A DNA stretch of 64,000 bases from Planctobacterium sp965279005 (GCA_965279005.1 CBDIHK010000018.1:1-64000), one strand, 5' to 3'; shown: positions 35,905 through 45,013, counted from the stretch's first letter. The notes: generated from the sequence alone by a model not told the origin. Numbers and translations: made by a program.

Positions 35905-38688
35905 TCACAATACCAGTTTAATGGTAGATAAAATTTGCAGGTTGGTAGGGTCTATACTGAGTTTTATGCCACTACCTGCTATGTCAATGCTGGCACTGTT
36001 GCCTGATATATTGATGCTACTGCTGTTGCCAGAAATATTAATGCTGCTACTGGGGCCGTTGATGTTGATACTACTGCTAGAACCGGTCAAATTTAGGCTG
36101 CTGGAAGAGCCAGTTAAATTGAGGCTGCTGGAAGCCCCTGTAAGGTTAAGGCTGCTCGAAGCACCAGTTAAACCCAAGCTACTTGATGCCCCGGTTAGGG
36201 ATAAACTAGAGCTTGCGCCAGTGAGTGACAGGCTATCTGCTGCCCCTGTCAAGCTCAAGCTAGATGACACCCCAGTCAATCCTAGGCTTGAACTGACACC
36301 GGTCAAAGATAAGCTATCGCTAACACCAGTCATATTGATACCACTACTGACTCCCACCATGCCTATACTGGCTGATATGCCGGTAATAGAAGTACTCGTC
36401 GACAAGCCGGTAACACTGGTACCCACTGACATACCGGTCACGCCAATACTCGACGACATGCCTGTAATCGACGTGCTATTGGCAACACCTGTGGTGCTGG
36501 TGCTATTGCTGGTGCCAACGGTGCTGGTACTAGTGCTAGTATCAATGGTGGAAATACTGATAGAGCCGCCAGTCTGGGTGGATTCACTGTAGGTGCCACC
36601 GGTTTGGGTGGAGTAGTTCTTGCTCTTGCCCACGTGCACGTTTTTGCTGTAGGAGTCGCCGTACATGGCCGAGTCGCTATAGCTAACATAGGACATTTTG
36701 TCGCTTGGGTTAGCGTTTAGGTCAGCGCCACTGCCGACCCGGGAAATGTTGTGGGAGCGCTCGGTGACGCTGAAGCCGTAGGAAGAACTCTCACTGTAGC
36801 TGACGGAGTTGTAGTTATTGCTGTTGCGCTGGGTTTCCACAATTGCGCGCGCCTTGCTCAATGGGGTAGTCACATTGGCACCAAATCCAATACTGGTGCT
36901 GTCGCCATAGTTAGTGCTGTAGTTATTGCCAACATTGGTGCTGCAGGTAAAGTCATCCGGCATGATGCACTTGTTGCCCTTATTCTGCATGATTTGCTGC
37001 ACTTCGGGAATTTCGTTGGCATCTTGGGAACGCGAAACAGTGACAAAGGCACCGGTTTCCGGGATGGTCTGCATGTGCTCCGCCAATTTAACCCAGTGCA
37101 GTTGTTTGTCCGGATCGTCGATAAAGGTGACGTGGATCCCGCGGCAGCTGTATTTTTGCTGGCCTTGGTCATCAAACTCAAAATCCTTTTTGTCGTAGCT
37201 GAAACCGTCTTTTTCCAAGTACTTGGCCGAACTGCCTTCGTAGTCAGTTGCGCCCGAGTTGTCTACAACTAGCGCTAAAATACTGCCTTGGTTTTCCTGC
37301 GGTGGTTGGAAGGGCGAGGCCAGGCCATTGGCATCAAGCGCTTGGAATTGGTTGCTGTAGTCACCAGCGGCACTGCCTTGGTGTTGTACCGATGTGACCA
37401 CAAATTCCTGATCGTCCAGGGTAGGGCAAATAGGCACCGAAAATTCGTCGCCTTCGCCGTCCCTTTCTTTTACCAAGAACTTGTAACCGGCTTTCAGTTC
37501 GGGGCAAGTACTTGAGCCAGAAAACTCAAAACGGGACGCCACTAATTTGTTCATTGTAGTATCGGTGATGGCGTTGATTTCTTTTTCGCTCGCCCCGTAT
37601 TGCACAATGTGTAAAAACTCCATGTTGAGTTTTTCTTTTTTGTTGACCTGGTTGAGGTAAACCGGGGTGGCTTGGGCTGTGTTTTGCGACTCCCAGGTGG
37701 CTTCTTTTTGCGCTAAGACCGTTTTAATACCCGAACTGGTTAAGTTTTGTTTGTAACTAAACTGGGTGATGTAATCGTCCCTGTCCAGAGTCTGTTGGTG
37801 GCTGTAGCTTAGGTAAAGCGGTTTTAAATCATGGCTTTCTTCAGTTTTGCCATTTGCGCCTACTTCCCTTGTGTAAATGCCTTGGTAGTAGGGCTGATCA
37901 GTTATGATCATGGTGTGGCTGTCGTTACTATGCTCAAAATAATAAAACAGGTTTACCTTTTCCATCAGCCGGTGTAGGAAGTCAAAGTCGGTTTCGCCCG
38001 CTTGCAACCAATCTTGTTTGCGGTAGTTGGCCAGGCCGCAGACGATATTGTTGGGTTGCTTTTCCAATTCCTTTTTATTGAAATCAATGTTGTTTTCGCT
38101 GAGGACTTCCATCACCACTTCGAGAATGGTTTTTTGGGAAAACAGGCGGTAGTTGTTTTGCAACGAAAGCTTGTACAATGCGGGTTTCAAGCTAGCGCTA
38201 TAAACGCCTCGCTCTGCCATGGAAAAGTTGCTAATAATGCCATTGAAATAAATCACCGGGCGGTCTTCAGGGTACTCGCCTTCAAAAACGTCTTTTTCGG
38301 TTTCGGGTAGGCCTAACCGGATGCAGGCTTTAGCACCTAATATTTTTTGAAAGTCCAGTTTTTGGCTGGTACTGCCTGCTTCACTCAATTCTGTGCCATA
38401 GGGGCCTTGTTTATAGCTACTCCAAGGTTTGTCCAAACCACTTGAAAAGAAAGCATTGGCGCGCAGGTTCAGGTTAAAATCGAACATTTGCGATAACGAT
38501 TCTTGGCCGCTGAAGTCCTGTAGGCGCAGGGTCTGGTCATCAATAATGGTGCCGTCGTCCAACTCGATATAAAAGTCTAGGCTACAGCGCGGTGCTGGCG
38601 GCACATCCGCCCGTGAAGTACCAGGGTATTCGGTATAGTTAATTTTTTCTGCCAGTACCTCGGCGTTTGAACCTGAATTAAACCTCAT
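35905..38688 (-). CDS. vgrG: VgrG/TssI spike protein with long C-terminal nine-residue repeat
   Basis: A 927-residue VgrG. The gp27-like half (about 30-400) holds FDFNLNLRAN and LMEKVNLFYYFEHSNDSHTM. The gp5-like OB fold is around 490-570 (GIHVTFIDDPDKQLHWVKLA and RSQDANEIPEVQQ). The following region is Ser/Tyr/Gly-rich, and residues 717-905 comprise 21 exact-length nine-residue repeats of the type T-G-x-S-S-S-L-x-L. This predicts an extended trimeric beta-prism needle. There is no recognisable C-terminal effector domain; the protein ends 22 residues after the repeats. tssG overlaps its start by 4 bases. Confidence 0.93.
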   Translation of the reverse strand: MRFNSGSNAEVLAEKINYTEYPGTSRADVPPAPRCSLDFYIELDDGTIIDDQTLRLQDFSGQESLSQMFDFNLNLRANAFFSSGLDKPWSSYKQGPYGTELSEAGSTSQKLDFQKILGAKACIRLGLPETEKDVFEGEYPEDRPVIYFNGIISNFSMAERGVYSASLKPALYKLSLQNNYRLFSQKTILEVVMEVLSENNIDFNKKELEKQPNNIVCGLANYRKQDWLQAGETDFDFLHRLMEKVNLFYYFEHSNDSHTMIITDQPYYQGIYTREVGANGKTEESHDLKPLYLSYSHQQTLDRDDYITQFSYKQNLTSSGIKTVLAQKEATWESQNTAQATPVYLNQVNKKEKLNMEFLHIVQYGASEKEINAITDTTMNKLVASRFEFSGSSTCPELKAGYKFLVKERDGEGDEFSVPICPTLDDQEFVVTSVQHQGSAAGDYSNQFQALDANGLASPFQPPQENQGSILALVVDNSGATDYEGSSAKYLEKDGFSYDKKDFEFDDQGQQKYSCRGIHVTFIDDPDKQLHWVKLAEHMQTIPETGAFVTVSRSQDANEIPEVQQIMQNKGNKCIMPDDFTCSTNVGNNYSTNYGDSTSIGFGANVTTPLSKARAIVETQRNSNNYNSVSYSESSSYGFSVTERSHNISRVGSGADLNANPSDKMSYVSYSDSAMYGDSYSKNVHVGKSKNYSTQTGGTYSESTQTGGSISISTIDTSTSTSTVGTSNSTSTTGVANSTSITGMSSSIGVTGMSVGTSVTGLSTSTSITGISASIGMVGVSSGINMTGVSDSLSLTGVSSSLGLTGVSSSLSLTGAADSLSLTGASSSLSLTGASSSLGLTGASSSLNLTGASSSLNLTGSSSSLNLTGSSSSININGPSSSINISGNSSSINISGNSASIDIAGSGIKLSIDPTNLQILSTIKLVL
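35974..36540 (-). repeat. 27-base tandem repeat array encoding the VgrG needle (21 units)
   Basis: Twenty-one consecutive 27-base units in frame encode nine-residue repeats such as VSSSLSLTG, ASSSLNLTG and NSSSINISG. The distal (C-terminal) units are more alike than the proximal ones (TSNSTSTTG, VANSTSITG), suggesting growth or homogenisation at the C-terminal side. The unit period is constant with no insertions, consistent with a strict structural repeat. Confidence 0.9.
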
Positions 38689-39701
38689 GCAGCGTTACCC
38701 CAGTATTTGCTGGCCAAGGTAGGCTGTATTTTAAATTTAGGCAGGTTTAGGGTTTTATGGTCAGCATCACTGGATTTTAACCAGCTGGATTGGCCTAAAT
38801 GCAGGTTAGATTTTGCTTGTACCTGTGACTTGGGCACGGTTTCCCAATCCAGTACCAACTGCACGTCTATTTCGTATTTACCGTCCGTTAAAAACGCTAC
38901 CATCGACTTAAATACATTGTGGTGGGTACCTTTGGGCATCAAGTCGCGGCATTGTTCGATGCTTTTTAATTGCAAGGTCAAACCAATAGCAGCTTGGTTG
39001 TTCCAGTGCTTGCTGCCCAGGCCAATCCCAGAGCCTAGGCTGGCTTGTTGGCTGCCAAGCTGGGTTTGGAAACGTTTTGGCAGTGGCTGCCAAGCGCCCC
39101 TGCAGCTGTCGATTTCCACCTTGCAATCAAACATAGTTTCCAAAACCTGTTTCAGTGAAGAGTAGTTTTGGCGGTTGGCAATCAGTAGTGCAGCGAAAGT
39201 CATGAGCTTTTCAGCGGTGATAGGTAAACGCTGGAACAGTTCAGTGGTAGTCAGGCCGGTGGCAGCTTCCAAAAACTTGTATAAAATGCCATCCCCAGCA
39301 GCCTGGTTGAACAACATTGGATCTAGCTGCTTTTTGATGTCGTAGAGTAGGTGGATGAGCCGGTTGTTGAACAGGTCTACAAAGCGCGAAGGACCATAGT
39401 TGCCTTTGGCGCGTTCGCGCAAGATCAAGTCGCTGTAGACTTCTGGTAACGGGCCTTGCTGCCCCGCTAGGCTATAACCGTTGGTTTTCACCAAAGCTTC
39501 GTCTTTTTGGACTTTGACCGCGCCTACAAAATTAGGGGTAAAGGCCTGTTCGTTAGTGGCTTTAAACCGGATTTTTCGCGCTTGGTCTTCGTCGCGCACG
39601 CTGCTCTCCAGCAAACGCACTGTCTGGTAAAAGTTAATCTCCTCTGCCATTTTTTGCAGAAGCGCTACACTAGATGTTTGTTTCCGCTCAATGGTTTCCA
39701 T
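38685..39701 (-). CDS. tssG: T6SS baseplate protein TssG
   Basis: A 338-residue TssG (ImpH/VasB) protein, part of the baseplate wedge with TssF, TssE and TssK. Diagnostic segments are EINFYQTVRLLES near the start, FNNRLIHLLYDIKK in the middle, and a later LGSGIGLGSKHWNNQAAI stretch. It overlaps tssF by 37 bases and vgrG by 4, so it is tightly coupled. Confidence 0.93.
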   Translation of the reverse strand: METIERKQTSSVALLQKMAEEINFYQTVRLLESSVRDEDQARKIRFKATNEQAFTPNFVGAVKVQKDEALVKTNGYSLAGQQGPLPEVYSDLILRERAKGNYGPSRFVDLFNNRLIHLLYDIKKQLDPMLFNQAAGDGILYKFLEAATGLTTTELFQRLPITAEKLMTFAALLIANRQNYSSLKQVLETMFDCKVEIDSCRGAWQPLPKRFQTQLGSQQASLGSGIGLGSKHWNNQAAIGLTLQLKSIEQCRDLMPKGTHHNVFKSMVAFLTDGKYEIDVQLVLDWETVPKSQVQAKSNLHLGQSSWLKSSDADHKTLNLPKFKIQPTLASKYWGNAA

Positions 39702-41494
39702 TGGTATACCTGTTTATTGCCGATAAAGAGTTCTAACCGGACAAATGCGTTTACGTGGGCGAATAATGCCAAAAATTTATTGAGTACCGACCCAAACAAG
39801 ATGGTGCTACTGCCGTCAAATTTGCGGTCATATAGGGTTAGCTGGAAATTAACGCCGTGGTAATAGCCGCGCCAGCCGCCGTTTTTCACTGGGAACAGAT
39901 CATCTTGTGCGGTAAAACGCTCAATACTCTCAATCTGCCGTTGGTTGACGTTGTTTTCTTTGCCCGCATACAAGCCCAAGATGGATGTCAGGGTGTCTTG
40001 CGCCAATTCTGGATCAGTCAATGACACGTAATACAATGACAAGTGGGACAACACCTTCCACAGCTGTTCATGGTTGGCTTTTTGGCCACGGTAACGGGTA
40101 GGGCGGGTCAATAGTTTTGCTTTTTTAACCGGTGAACTGCCCAGCACACTGAAGCTTTGCCCAATATTGAACATTTCGCTCCAAGTCCGGTTGCAGCAGA
40201 GTGTATTGGCATAGACAGTTTCGCCGATAGGGCAATCCCGGATGAACTTTTCGCTGAACAAGGATATCCAGGTTTCGGTGCCTGGCAGTTGTTTTTTGTG
40301 GCTGGCTTCGGTTTGTGCTTGCCAACGGAAATCGGAATCTTTTAGGTCTTTGCGCACCAATGAAAAGTAAGGCTCCAATTCACGGGATTCGCCCCTGCGG
40401 TTCATTGAATGCACCTTGTTGACCCGGTAAATTTCATAACAATCATAGTGCTCCCGGCTTGGGAACAGCTTGTAACGGTAGTTCTTATGGGTCAGGGGCA
40501 CCGGTTCGCTGGATTTTTCAAATAGGTTTACCACCGGCATGCAGTTCAATTTCAGGGCTTGCGGGTGCAACCGGATAGTCTTGGGTAGCGATCGGTCAAA
40601 TACCAGCATGATCCTTAGGCTGCCTTGGAACTGTACCTGTTGCATACCTGAAAGATCGAAAAACAGGAACTTTTCGGGGAAGTTGAAGTAGTCAAACAAC
40701 AAGGAAAAGCCCAGTTCTTGCTGCTTGCTCACCGGCATGGTGCGCTCATCATCGGCAAAACCTGCGAATTTGAGATCTTCTTTGCCTAAGTTGGCGACCC
40801 GTTCATTGCTCTGGTCAAAAACCACAGCGCCCAAAAAGTTTTTGGCAAGAATGTCGTAGAAGCTGTATTGGCAATGCTCATCTAGGTTGATGTAAAAACG
40901 CATAGGTTGTTGCAACATCAAGCCGTCTGCGGCGCCTTCTGGGGTTGAAGCCAGCTTGATATCAACAATAGACTGGGCGTTGTTGTAGTTGTTGCGGATA
41001 TAGTCTTGCTGGTTGATCGGGAATTTAGCCACTGATTGCACCTGCATTGGCCACAAGTTGACCGGGTGGCTAGAAGAAAACCGGCAGTTTTTCAGTTTAC
41101 CCGCTGTTTCGCTTTTCGCTGTGACATTGACAGGCTCGAATTGACGTTGTTCGGCAAAGCGGTAACCGTTGCTAAAATCGGCAGAGCCGCCATCAACTTC
41201 ACATTCCATAATTGCCATTGACGGCACTGATGATATCAGCTGCGGATACAATTGTTGCAGTAGCATGGAAGGGATTTGCTTGGTTTCCGACTCCATGTTT
41301 TGGCGCAGCCTGCCGGTCATCCAGGAAAAGGACTGCAGCAGCAATTCAATATGGGGATCCCGTGACTTGCCTTCGTTGAGGGCGAGTTCATCGGCAATGC
41401 TGGGATAATCACGCGCAAACTCAAGGGCATCGCTGCGCAACTCTGCGAGCTCAGACTTGAAATAGTCTGTTAATTGTTCCCTTACGTGATTCAT
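39665..41494 (-). CDS. tssF: T6SS baseplate protein TssF
   Basis: A 609-residue TssF (ImpG/VasA) protein, the largest baseplate wedge subunit. Typical features are the N-terminal ELAELRSDALEFARDYPSIA, DPHIELLLQSFSWMTGRLRQ, LYPQLISSVPSMAIMEC, and later RPTRYRGQ and SLYYVSLTD. Length is the family norm (about 590-620). It overlaps tssG by 37 bases. Confidence 0.94.
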   Translation of the reverse strand: MNHVREQLTDYFKSELAELRSDALEFARDYPSIADELALNEGKSRDPHIELLLQSFSWMTGRLRQNMESETKQIPSMLLQQLYPQLISSVPSMAIMECEVDGGSADFSNGYRFAEQRQFEPVNVTAKSETAGKLKNCRFSSSHPVNLWPMQVQSVAKFPINQQDYIRNNYNNAQSIVDIKLASTPEGAADGLMLQQPMRFYINLDEHCQYSFYDILAKNFLGAVVFDQSNERVANLGKEDLKFAGFADDERTMPVSKQQELGFSLLFDYFNFPEKFLFFDLSGMQQVQFQGSLRIMLVFDRSLPKTIRLHPQALKLNCMPVVNLFEKSSEPVPLTHKNYRYKLFPSREHYDCYEIYRVNKVHSMNRRGESRELEPYFSLVRKDLKDSDFRWQAQTEASHKKQLPGTETWISLFSEKFIRDCPIGETVYANTLCCNRTWSEMFNIGQSFSVLGSSPVKKAKLLTRPTRYRGQKANHEQLWKVLSHLSLYYVSLTDPELAQDTLTSILGLYAGKENNVNQRQIESIERFTAQDDLFPVKNGGWRGYYHGVNFQLTLYDRKFDGSSTILFGSVLNKFLALFAHVNAFVRLELFIGNKQVYQWKPLSGNKHLV

Positions 41495-41589
41495 CTATTT
41501 AGCTCCGGCTAGCAAAGGGGATAATCCCCCTAATCATGTCTTTGCGTTTTTGGTGGCGTTAAATGCCGTTGTTGCGCTTTTTTTTTAAT

Positions 41590-41997
41590 CTAGTTGGCGC
41601 GCAAGGTGTAACTAAACTCCTCCGTGACGTCCGCGACTTTGATTTCGCCGGTCACTTCTATGTAGGCCGGGTTCAAGGTCTTGTTATTGCCCACCAACTG
41701 AACTTTGGGATTGATGATCCTGGGTTCGTAGTCTTGCACCATTTCCAACACCTGCTGCATCAAGGTTTTGCTATCGGTCATGTTGGCGGCGTAGTCCACT
41801 GGATTGTCAATGCCAAAGTTCAGGACTGACTTTTGCCCTAGGTGTCCTTTGCGCACGCCTTCGAAGTATGCGCGTCCGGATACCAGGCGTTGTAGCTCCT
41901 CTTTGATCGCGTCGCGCATCACAACCAGCTTTGCGTGGGTTTCATCCGGCATGGGCTGGTCTGGGTTACACAAGCGATCAAAGAGAAAGCGACGCAT
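41590..41997 (-). CDS. tssE: T6SS baseplate protein TssE (gp25-like)
   Basis: A 135-residue gp25/lysozyme-like baseplate protein that starts sheath assembly. It contains the gp25 fold markers LVVMRDAIKEELQRLVSGR, VLNFGIDNPVDYAANMTDS and a C-terminal beta segment YIEVTGEIKVADVTEEFSY. Length is normal. It overlaps hcp by one base (TAATG). Confidence 0.9.
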   Translation of the reverse strand: MRRFLFDRLCNPDQPMPDETHAKLVVMRDAIKEELQRLVSGRAYFEGVRKGHLGQKSVLNFGIDNPVDYAANMTDSKTLMQQVLEMVQDYEPRIINPKVQLVGNNKTLNPAYIEVTGEIKVADVTEEFSYTLRAN

Positions 41998-42542
41998 TAC
42001 ATAGGTCCTCTATTACGCGCCACGCTCCAGCTGTACACGAAACTACCGGTAATCATGGCTTGACTATCTTGATGCGACGTCGTCCACTCAATATCGGTAA
42101 AGTTCAGCGTGATTTGCTCGGTGGCCATGTCATTGGGATGCGATTGGGCTTCCACTGAGCTGATCATGCAGTTGTACAGTTTTACAGTCATGATGTTACC
42201 AATGATGCTATTGCCATCCCCGTCCATGTTGGCATTGCGGCATAAGAAGATCTGGGTAGGATCGGTGCCGTCATCAATGGGTGCTGCTGACAAGCAGTGT
42301 TTGTATAAAAGCGGTGAGGTTTTATCCAAATACTTCACTGCCGTGATGTCATTCAGGTTTGGGCGACCAGAAGTCCGGGCAGCGTTGCTCACGTCTGTGG
42401 TCATTTGCTGCTTCATGCCAAAATGCATTGATACCAATTCAATACAGCCTGACAAATCGTCCCCGGCGTCCACTAACTCACCATCGATTAAGCTGGCGCC
42501 GGCTAGGTCTTCCAATCCTGGTTTTAACAATACTAAATCCAT
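41997..42542 (-). CDS. hcp: T6SS tail-tube protein Hcp (TssD)
   Basis: A 181-residue Hcp, whose hexamers stack into the inner tube. Evidence includes IELVSMHFGMKQQM, the SAARTSGRPN-like SNAARTSGRPNLNDITAVKY segment, and the C-terminal EQITLNFTDIEWTTSH. It lies 23 bases after the tssBC fusion gene, and is expected to be made in high amount with the sheath. Confidence 0.95.
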   Translation of the reverse strand: MDLVLLKPGLEDLAGASLIDGELVDAGDDLSGCIELVSMHFGMKQQMTTDVSNAARTSGRPNLNDITAVKYLDKTSPLLYKHCLSAAPIDDGTDPTQIFLCRNANMDGDGNSIIGNIMTVKLYNCMISSVEAQSHPNDMATEQITLNFTDIEWTTSHQDSQAMITGSFVYSWSVARNRGPM

Positions 42543-42565
42543 AACGATTTCCTCTTAACTAATTA

Positions 42566-44659
42566 TCAGGCTGGAAGGTCGGCTACCAACCTAATGGAGG
42601 TAGTCAGCTCTTCTAACTGAAAATGCGGTTTCAGAAATACGGTTGCGCGATAGGCACCGGGCTTTCCAGGAACATCCGTCACAGAAATTTTAGCTTCGCG
42701 TAGCGGATACTTAGCCTTGATATGCTGTGGTGGCGTATCGTCCAACAATACATATTGGGCTATCCAAGTGTTGAGGTAGGCCTCCACTGACTGGCGGGTC
42801 ATGAAGCTACCAATTTTCTCCCGCATCAATACCTTGATGTAGTGGGCAAACCTGGAGGCTGACAACACGTATGGCAACATAGATGAGATCCTGGCGTTGG
42901 CTGTTGCCGAATCGGTCAGGTACATCTTAGGCTTGTTGGTGCTTTGTCCACCAAAGAAAGCGGCTTTGTTAGTGCCTTTACAGTGGCAGATAGCCATGAA
43001 ACCTAGGTCGTTGAGTTCTTTTTCACGACGGTCGGTAATTGCCACTTGGGTAGGGCAGTTAAGCTCAATGTCGCCCGCTTCGGTTTCAAAGGTATAGGCA
43101 GGTAGGCCTTCAACCAAACCGCCTCCTTCAACACCGCGGATAGCGGCAGTCCAGCCATGCAGTGAGAAAGCGTTGGTGATGCGTTGGCCTAGGACATAAG
43201 CTGGGTTACCCCAAAGGATCTTGCTGGCGTCCACCTGTTTTATGGTTTTTTCCGAGGTGTTACCCTCCGCATCGGTTTCCACTAATGTCACTGCCACGTC
43301 TTCGTCGAAGTAGATCCCTTCAACTGGGTTGTTGGCATGGTGGTAAGGCAAGCGCAACATGACTTTTGGCAAGGTTAGGGTGACATAGCGGGAATCTTCG
43401 CTTTCCCTGAATGCACGCCATTGGATAAGCTCTGCACTTTCAAAGATTTTGCTCAAATCCCTGGGCTTGTACAAGTTGCCAAAATCATCCATATCGAACA
43501 ATTTGGCATAGGCCGAGGCAATGAAAGGGGCATGGGCTGCGGCCGCAACGCCACTGATCATTTCCAGGAATTTCAAATCCCTGGCAGTACGGCCAAACTG
43601 GAAGTCACCAACCAAGACACTGTAGGGTTCGCCACCAAAGGTGCCGTATTCTTCTTCGTAAACGATTTTGAATAGTGCGCTTTGGTCAAACTCCACTGCT
43701 TTGTCCAAGTCTTTGAACAAATCATCATAGGATACGTTCAAGAGCTTGATTTTCAGTTTGGTATTGGTTTCCGTGTTCATCACCAAAAAGTGTAAACCAC
43801 GCCAGCTGGCTTCCAACTCTTGCAGATCATCATGGTGCATGATGAGGTTGAGCTGGGTGCTGATGGTCTCGTCTTTCTGCGCGATACGGGCTGTGAGCAT
43901 GCCGCCATGGTTAAACTCTGGGTTGTCACCTGCAGGCAGTAGGTCGTCCTGGATCAGGATTTGTTCAACAAACTCGGCTATCAGTTCTACAGCGTAGGGC
44001 TTTTGCACTTCTTCCAGGATCATTTGGCCATCGCTGAGCATGGCGGCCATGTCTTTGCCGTCTTCCAGTTCTGCAGCGTATGCCGCCAAGATGGCAGCGT
44101 CATAGGCTGATTGGTCTATCTTGCCTGCAGCGAGATCAGCCCTGGCGGTAGCAACTGCTTCACTAGCGCCAGTAACCGCAGTTTTAAGCGCGGTGCCGCG
44201 TTCTGCGTCACCCAATACACCAGTCAGGATATTGGCCAGGGCATCATTACCGTCCAACTTGGCCATAAAGTCGCGCAAGCGGCTGCGTTCCAAGTAGAGG
44301 GTATTGAGTGCAGGAACCCGTTGCACGACTGTGACAGGATCAAAGTCGTCAATGTGCATGAAGGGGACATTCACCATCAGCTCACCAGAACCACCTGGCA
44401 GCTTGTTGGCAACGCTGAACTTCACGCGAGGTTCAACTGATTCCAATACTTTATTGAAGTTATCGCGATCAATCTGCACCATTTTACGATCCCTAAGTGG
44501 GGGTAAAACCTTGTCAGATTTGGCAGATAAAGGAGCGATAACACCCACGATAAATGGGATCTCCTTTTTCTCCAACGCGCCGCCCGTTTCTACGTCGTAG
44601 GTAATTTGTACCCGAGGTGGGCGAACCCTGCTTAGTTTATGTTGTATGCTATTCGACAT
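42566..44659 (-). CDS. tssBC: T6SS sheath protein: natural TssB-TssC fusion
   Basis: A single uninterrupted 697-residue frame in which residues 1-150 are TssB/VipA (QHKLSRVRPPRVQITYDVET, IDRDNFNKVLESVEPRV, DFMAKLDGNDALANIL) and about 226-697 are TssC/VipB (HHDDLQELEASWRGLHFLV, EEEYGTFGGEPYSVLVGDFQ, AAIRGVEGGGLVEGLP, ITDRREKELNDLGF, YPLREAKISVTDVPGKPGAY). An Ala-rich helical linker (151-225) replaces the usual stop/start and the TssC N-terminus, where ClpV normally binds. TssB and TssC are separate genes in T6SS I know of. The expected function is the contractile sheath. Length equals the sum of both proteins. Confidence 0.93.
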   Translation of the reverse strand: MSNSIQHKLSRVRPPRVQITYDVETGGALEKKEIPFIVGVIAPLSAKSDKVLPPLRDRKMVQIDRDNFNKVLESVEPRVKFSVANKLPGGSGELMVNVPFMHIDDFDPVTVVQRVPALNTLYLERSRLRDFMAKLDGNDALANILTGVLGDAERGTALKTAVTGASEAVATARADLAAGKIDQSAYDAAILAAYAAELEDGKDMAAMLSDGQMILEEVQKPYAVELIAEFVEQILIQDDLLPAGDNPEFNHGGMLTARIAQKDETISTQLNLIMHHDDLQELEASWRGLHFLVMNTETNTKLKIKLLNVSYDDLFKDLDKAVEFDQSALFKIVYEEEYGTFGGEPYSVLVGDFQFGRTARDLKFLEMISGVAAAAHAPFIASAYAKLFDMDDFGNLYKPRDLSKIFESAELIQWRAFRESEDSRYVTLTLPKVMLRLPYHHANNPVEGIYFDEDVAVTLVETDAEGNTSEKTIKQVDASKILWGNPAYVLGQRITNAFSLHGWTAAIRGVEGGGLVEGLPAYTFETEAGDIELNCPTQVAITDRREKELNDLGFMAICHCKGTNKAAFFGGQSTNKPKMYLTDSATANARISSMLPYVLSASRFAHYIKVLMREKIGSFMTRQSVEAYLNTWIAQYVLLDDTPPQHIKAKYPLREAKISVTDVPGKPGAYRATVFLKPHFQLEELTTSIRLVADLPA

Positions 44660-44706
44660 TCGACTAGCCTCCGTTGATAAAAATTAAGCGTTTTGATTCG
44701 TGATTA

Positions 44707-44946
44707 CTAATGAAGTGCCTCTCGAACATAGATAACGCGCCCTCCATACACCCTTTTGTGTAGCTCACCTTCCTGAACCAACATTTCTAATGCTTCAAGC
44801 ACCAGATCCCTGGCATTGTTCAGGCTTTGTTTAGTGATCCACCAACTCGCGATGCCTTCGACCGTATCTCCAGCATGCGGGTTGCCGCGGAAATACTCCT
44901 TTATGTCTTTGGCAATACTTTCTACTTTGACTGGTTGTGATGCCAT
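44707..44946 (-). CDS. Small winged-helix-like protein, first gene of the T6SS operon
   Basis: A 79-residue basic protein with a pattern of two helices followed by a two-stranded wing: SIAKDIKEYFRGNPHAGDTV, LVLEALEMLVQEGELHKRVY and GGRVIYVREA. It looks like a short winged-helix DNA-binding domain, possibly a regulator or an assembly factor. It lies 47 bases upstream of tssBC and is not a known T6SS component. Confidence 0.6.
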   Translation of the reverse strand: MASQPVKVESIAKDIKEYFRGNPHAGDTVEGIASWWITKQSLNNARDLVLEALEMLVQEGELHKRVYGGRVIYVREALH

Positions 44947-44996
44947 TTTTCTAATCCACTTGTTTGTTGAATTTGGACGTCTCCAACAAATTACTG

Positions 44997-45013
44997 CGCA
45001 TCTTTTATGCCAA
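44997..45013 (-). promoter_or_regulatory. Candidate sigma-54 promoter of the T6SS operon
   Basis: On the minus strand TTGGCATAAAAGATGCG has the -24 GG and -12 GC dinucleotides with the exact 10-base spacing, and matches YTGGCA at the -24 box. The -12 box (ATGC for TTGC) has one mismatch and the CG after GGCA is not conserved. The predicted start lies about 40 bases before the first gene (44946). Sigma-54 control is known for several T6SS. Confidence 0.42.

Noticed and set aside
35974..36540. Possible CRISPR-like array
   Set aside because: Units are contiguous 27-base coding repeats without spacers and in frame with vgrG.
35921..36592. 223-codon plus-strand ORF across the VgrG repeat
   Set aside because: Leu/Val/Pro repeats arise from reading the 27-base coding repeat antisense; the minus-strand VgrG reading is continuous with conserved domains.
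42566..44659. TssB-TssC fusion as a missed stop codon
   Set aside because: No stop or competing start with a ribosome-binding site is seen in the junction, and the linker reads as an ordinary helical protein segment; a sequencing error cannot be fully excluded but would have to remove an entire stop/start arrangement.
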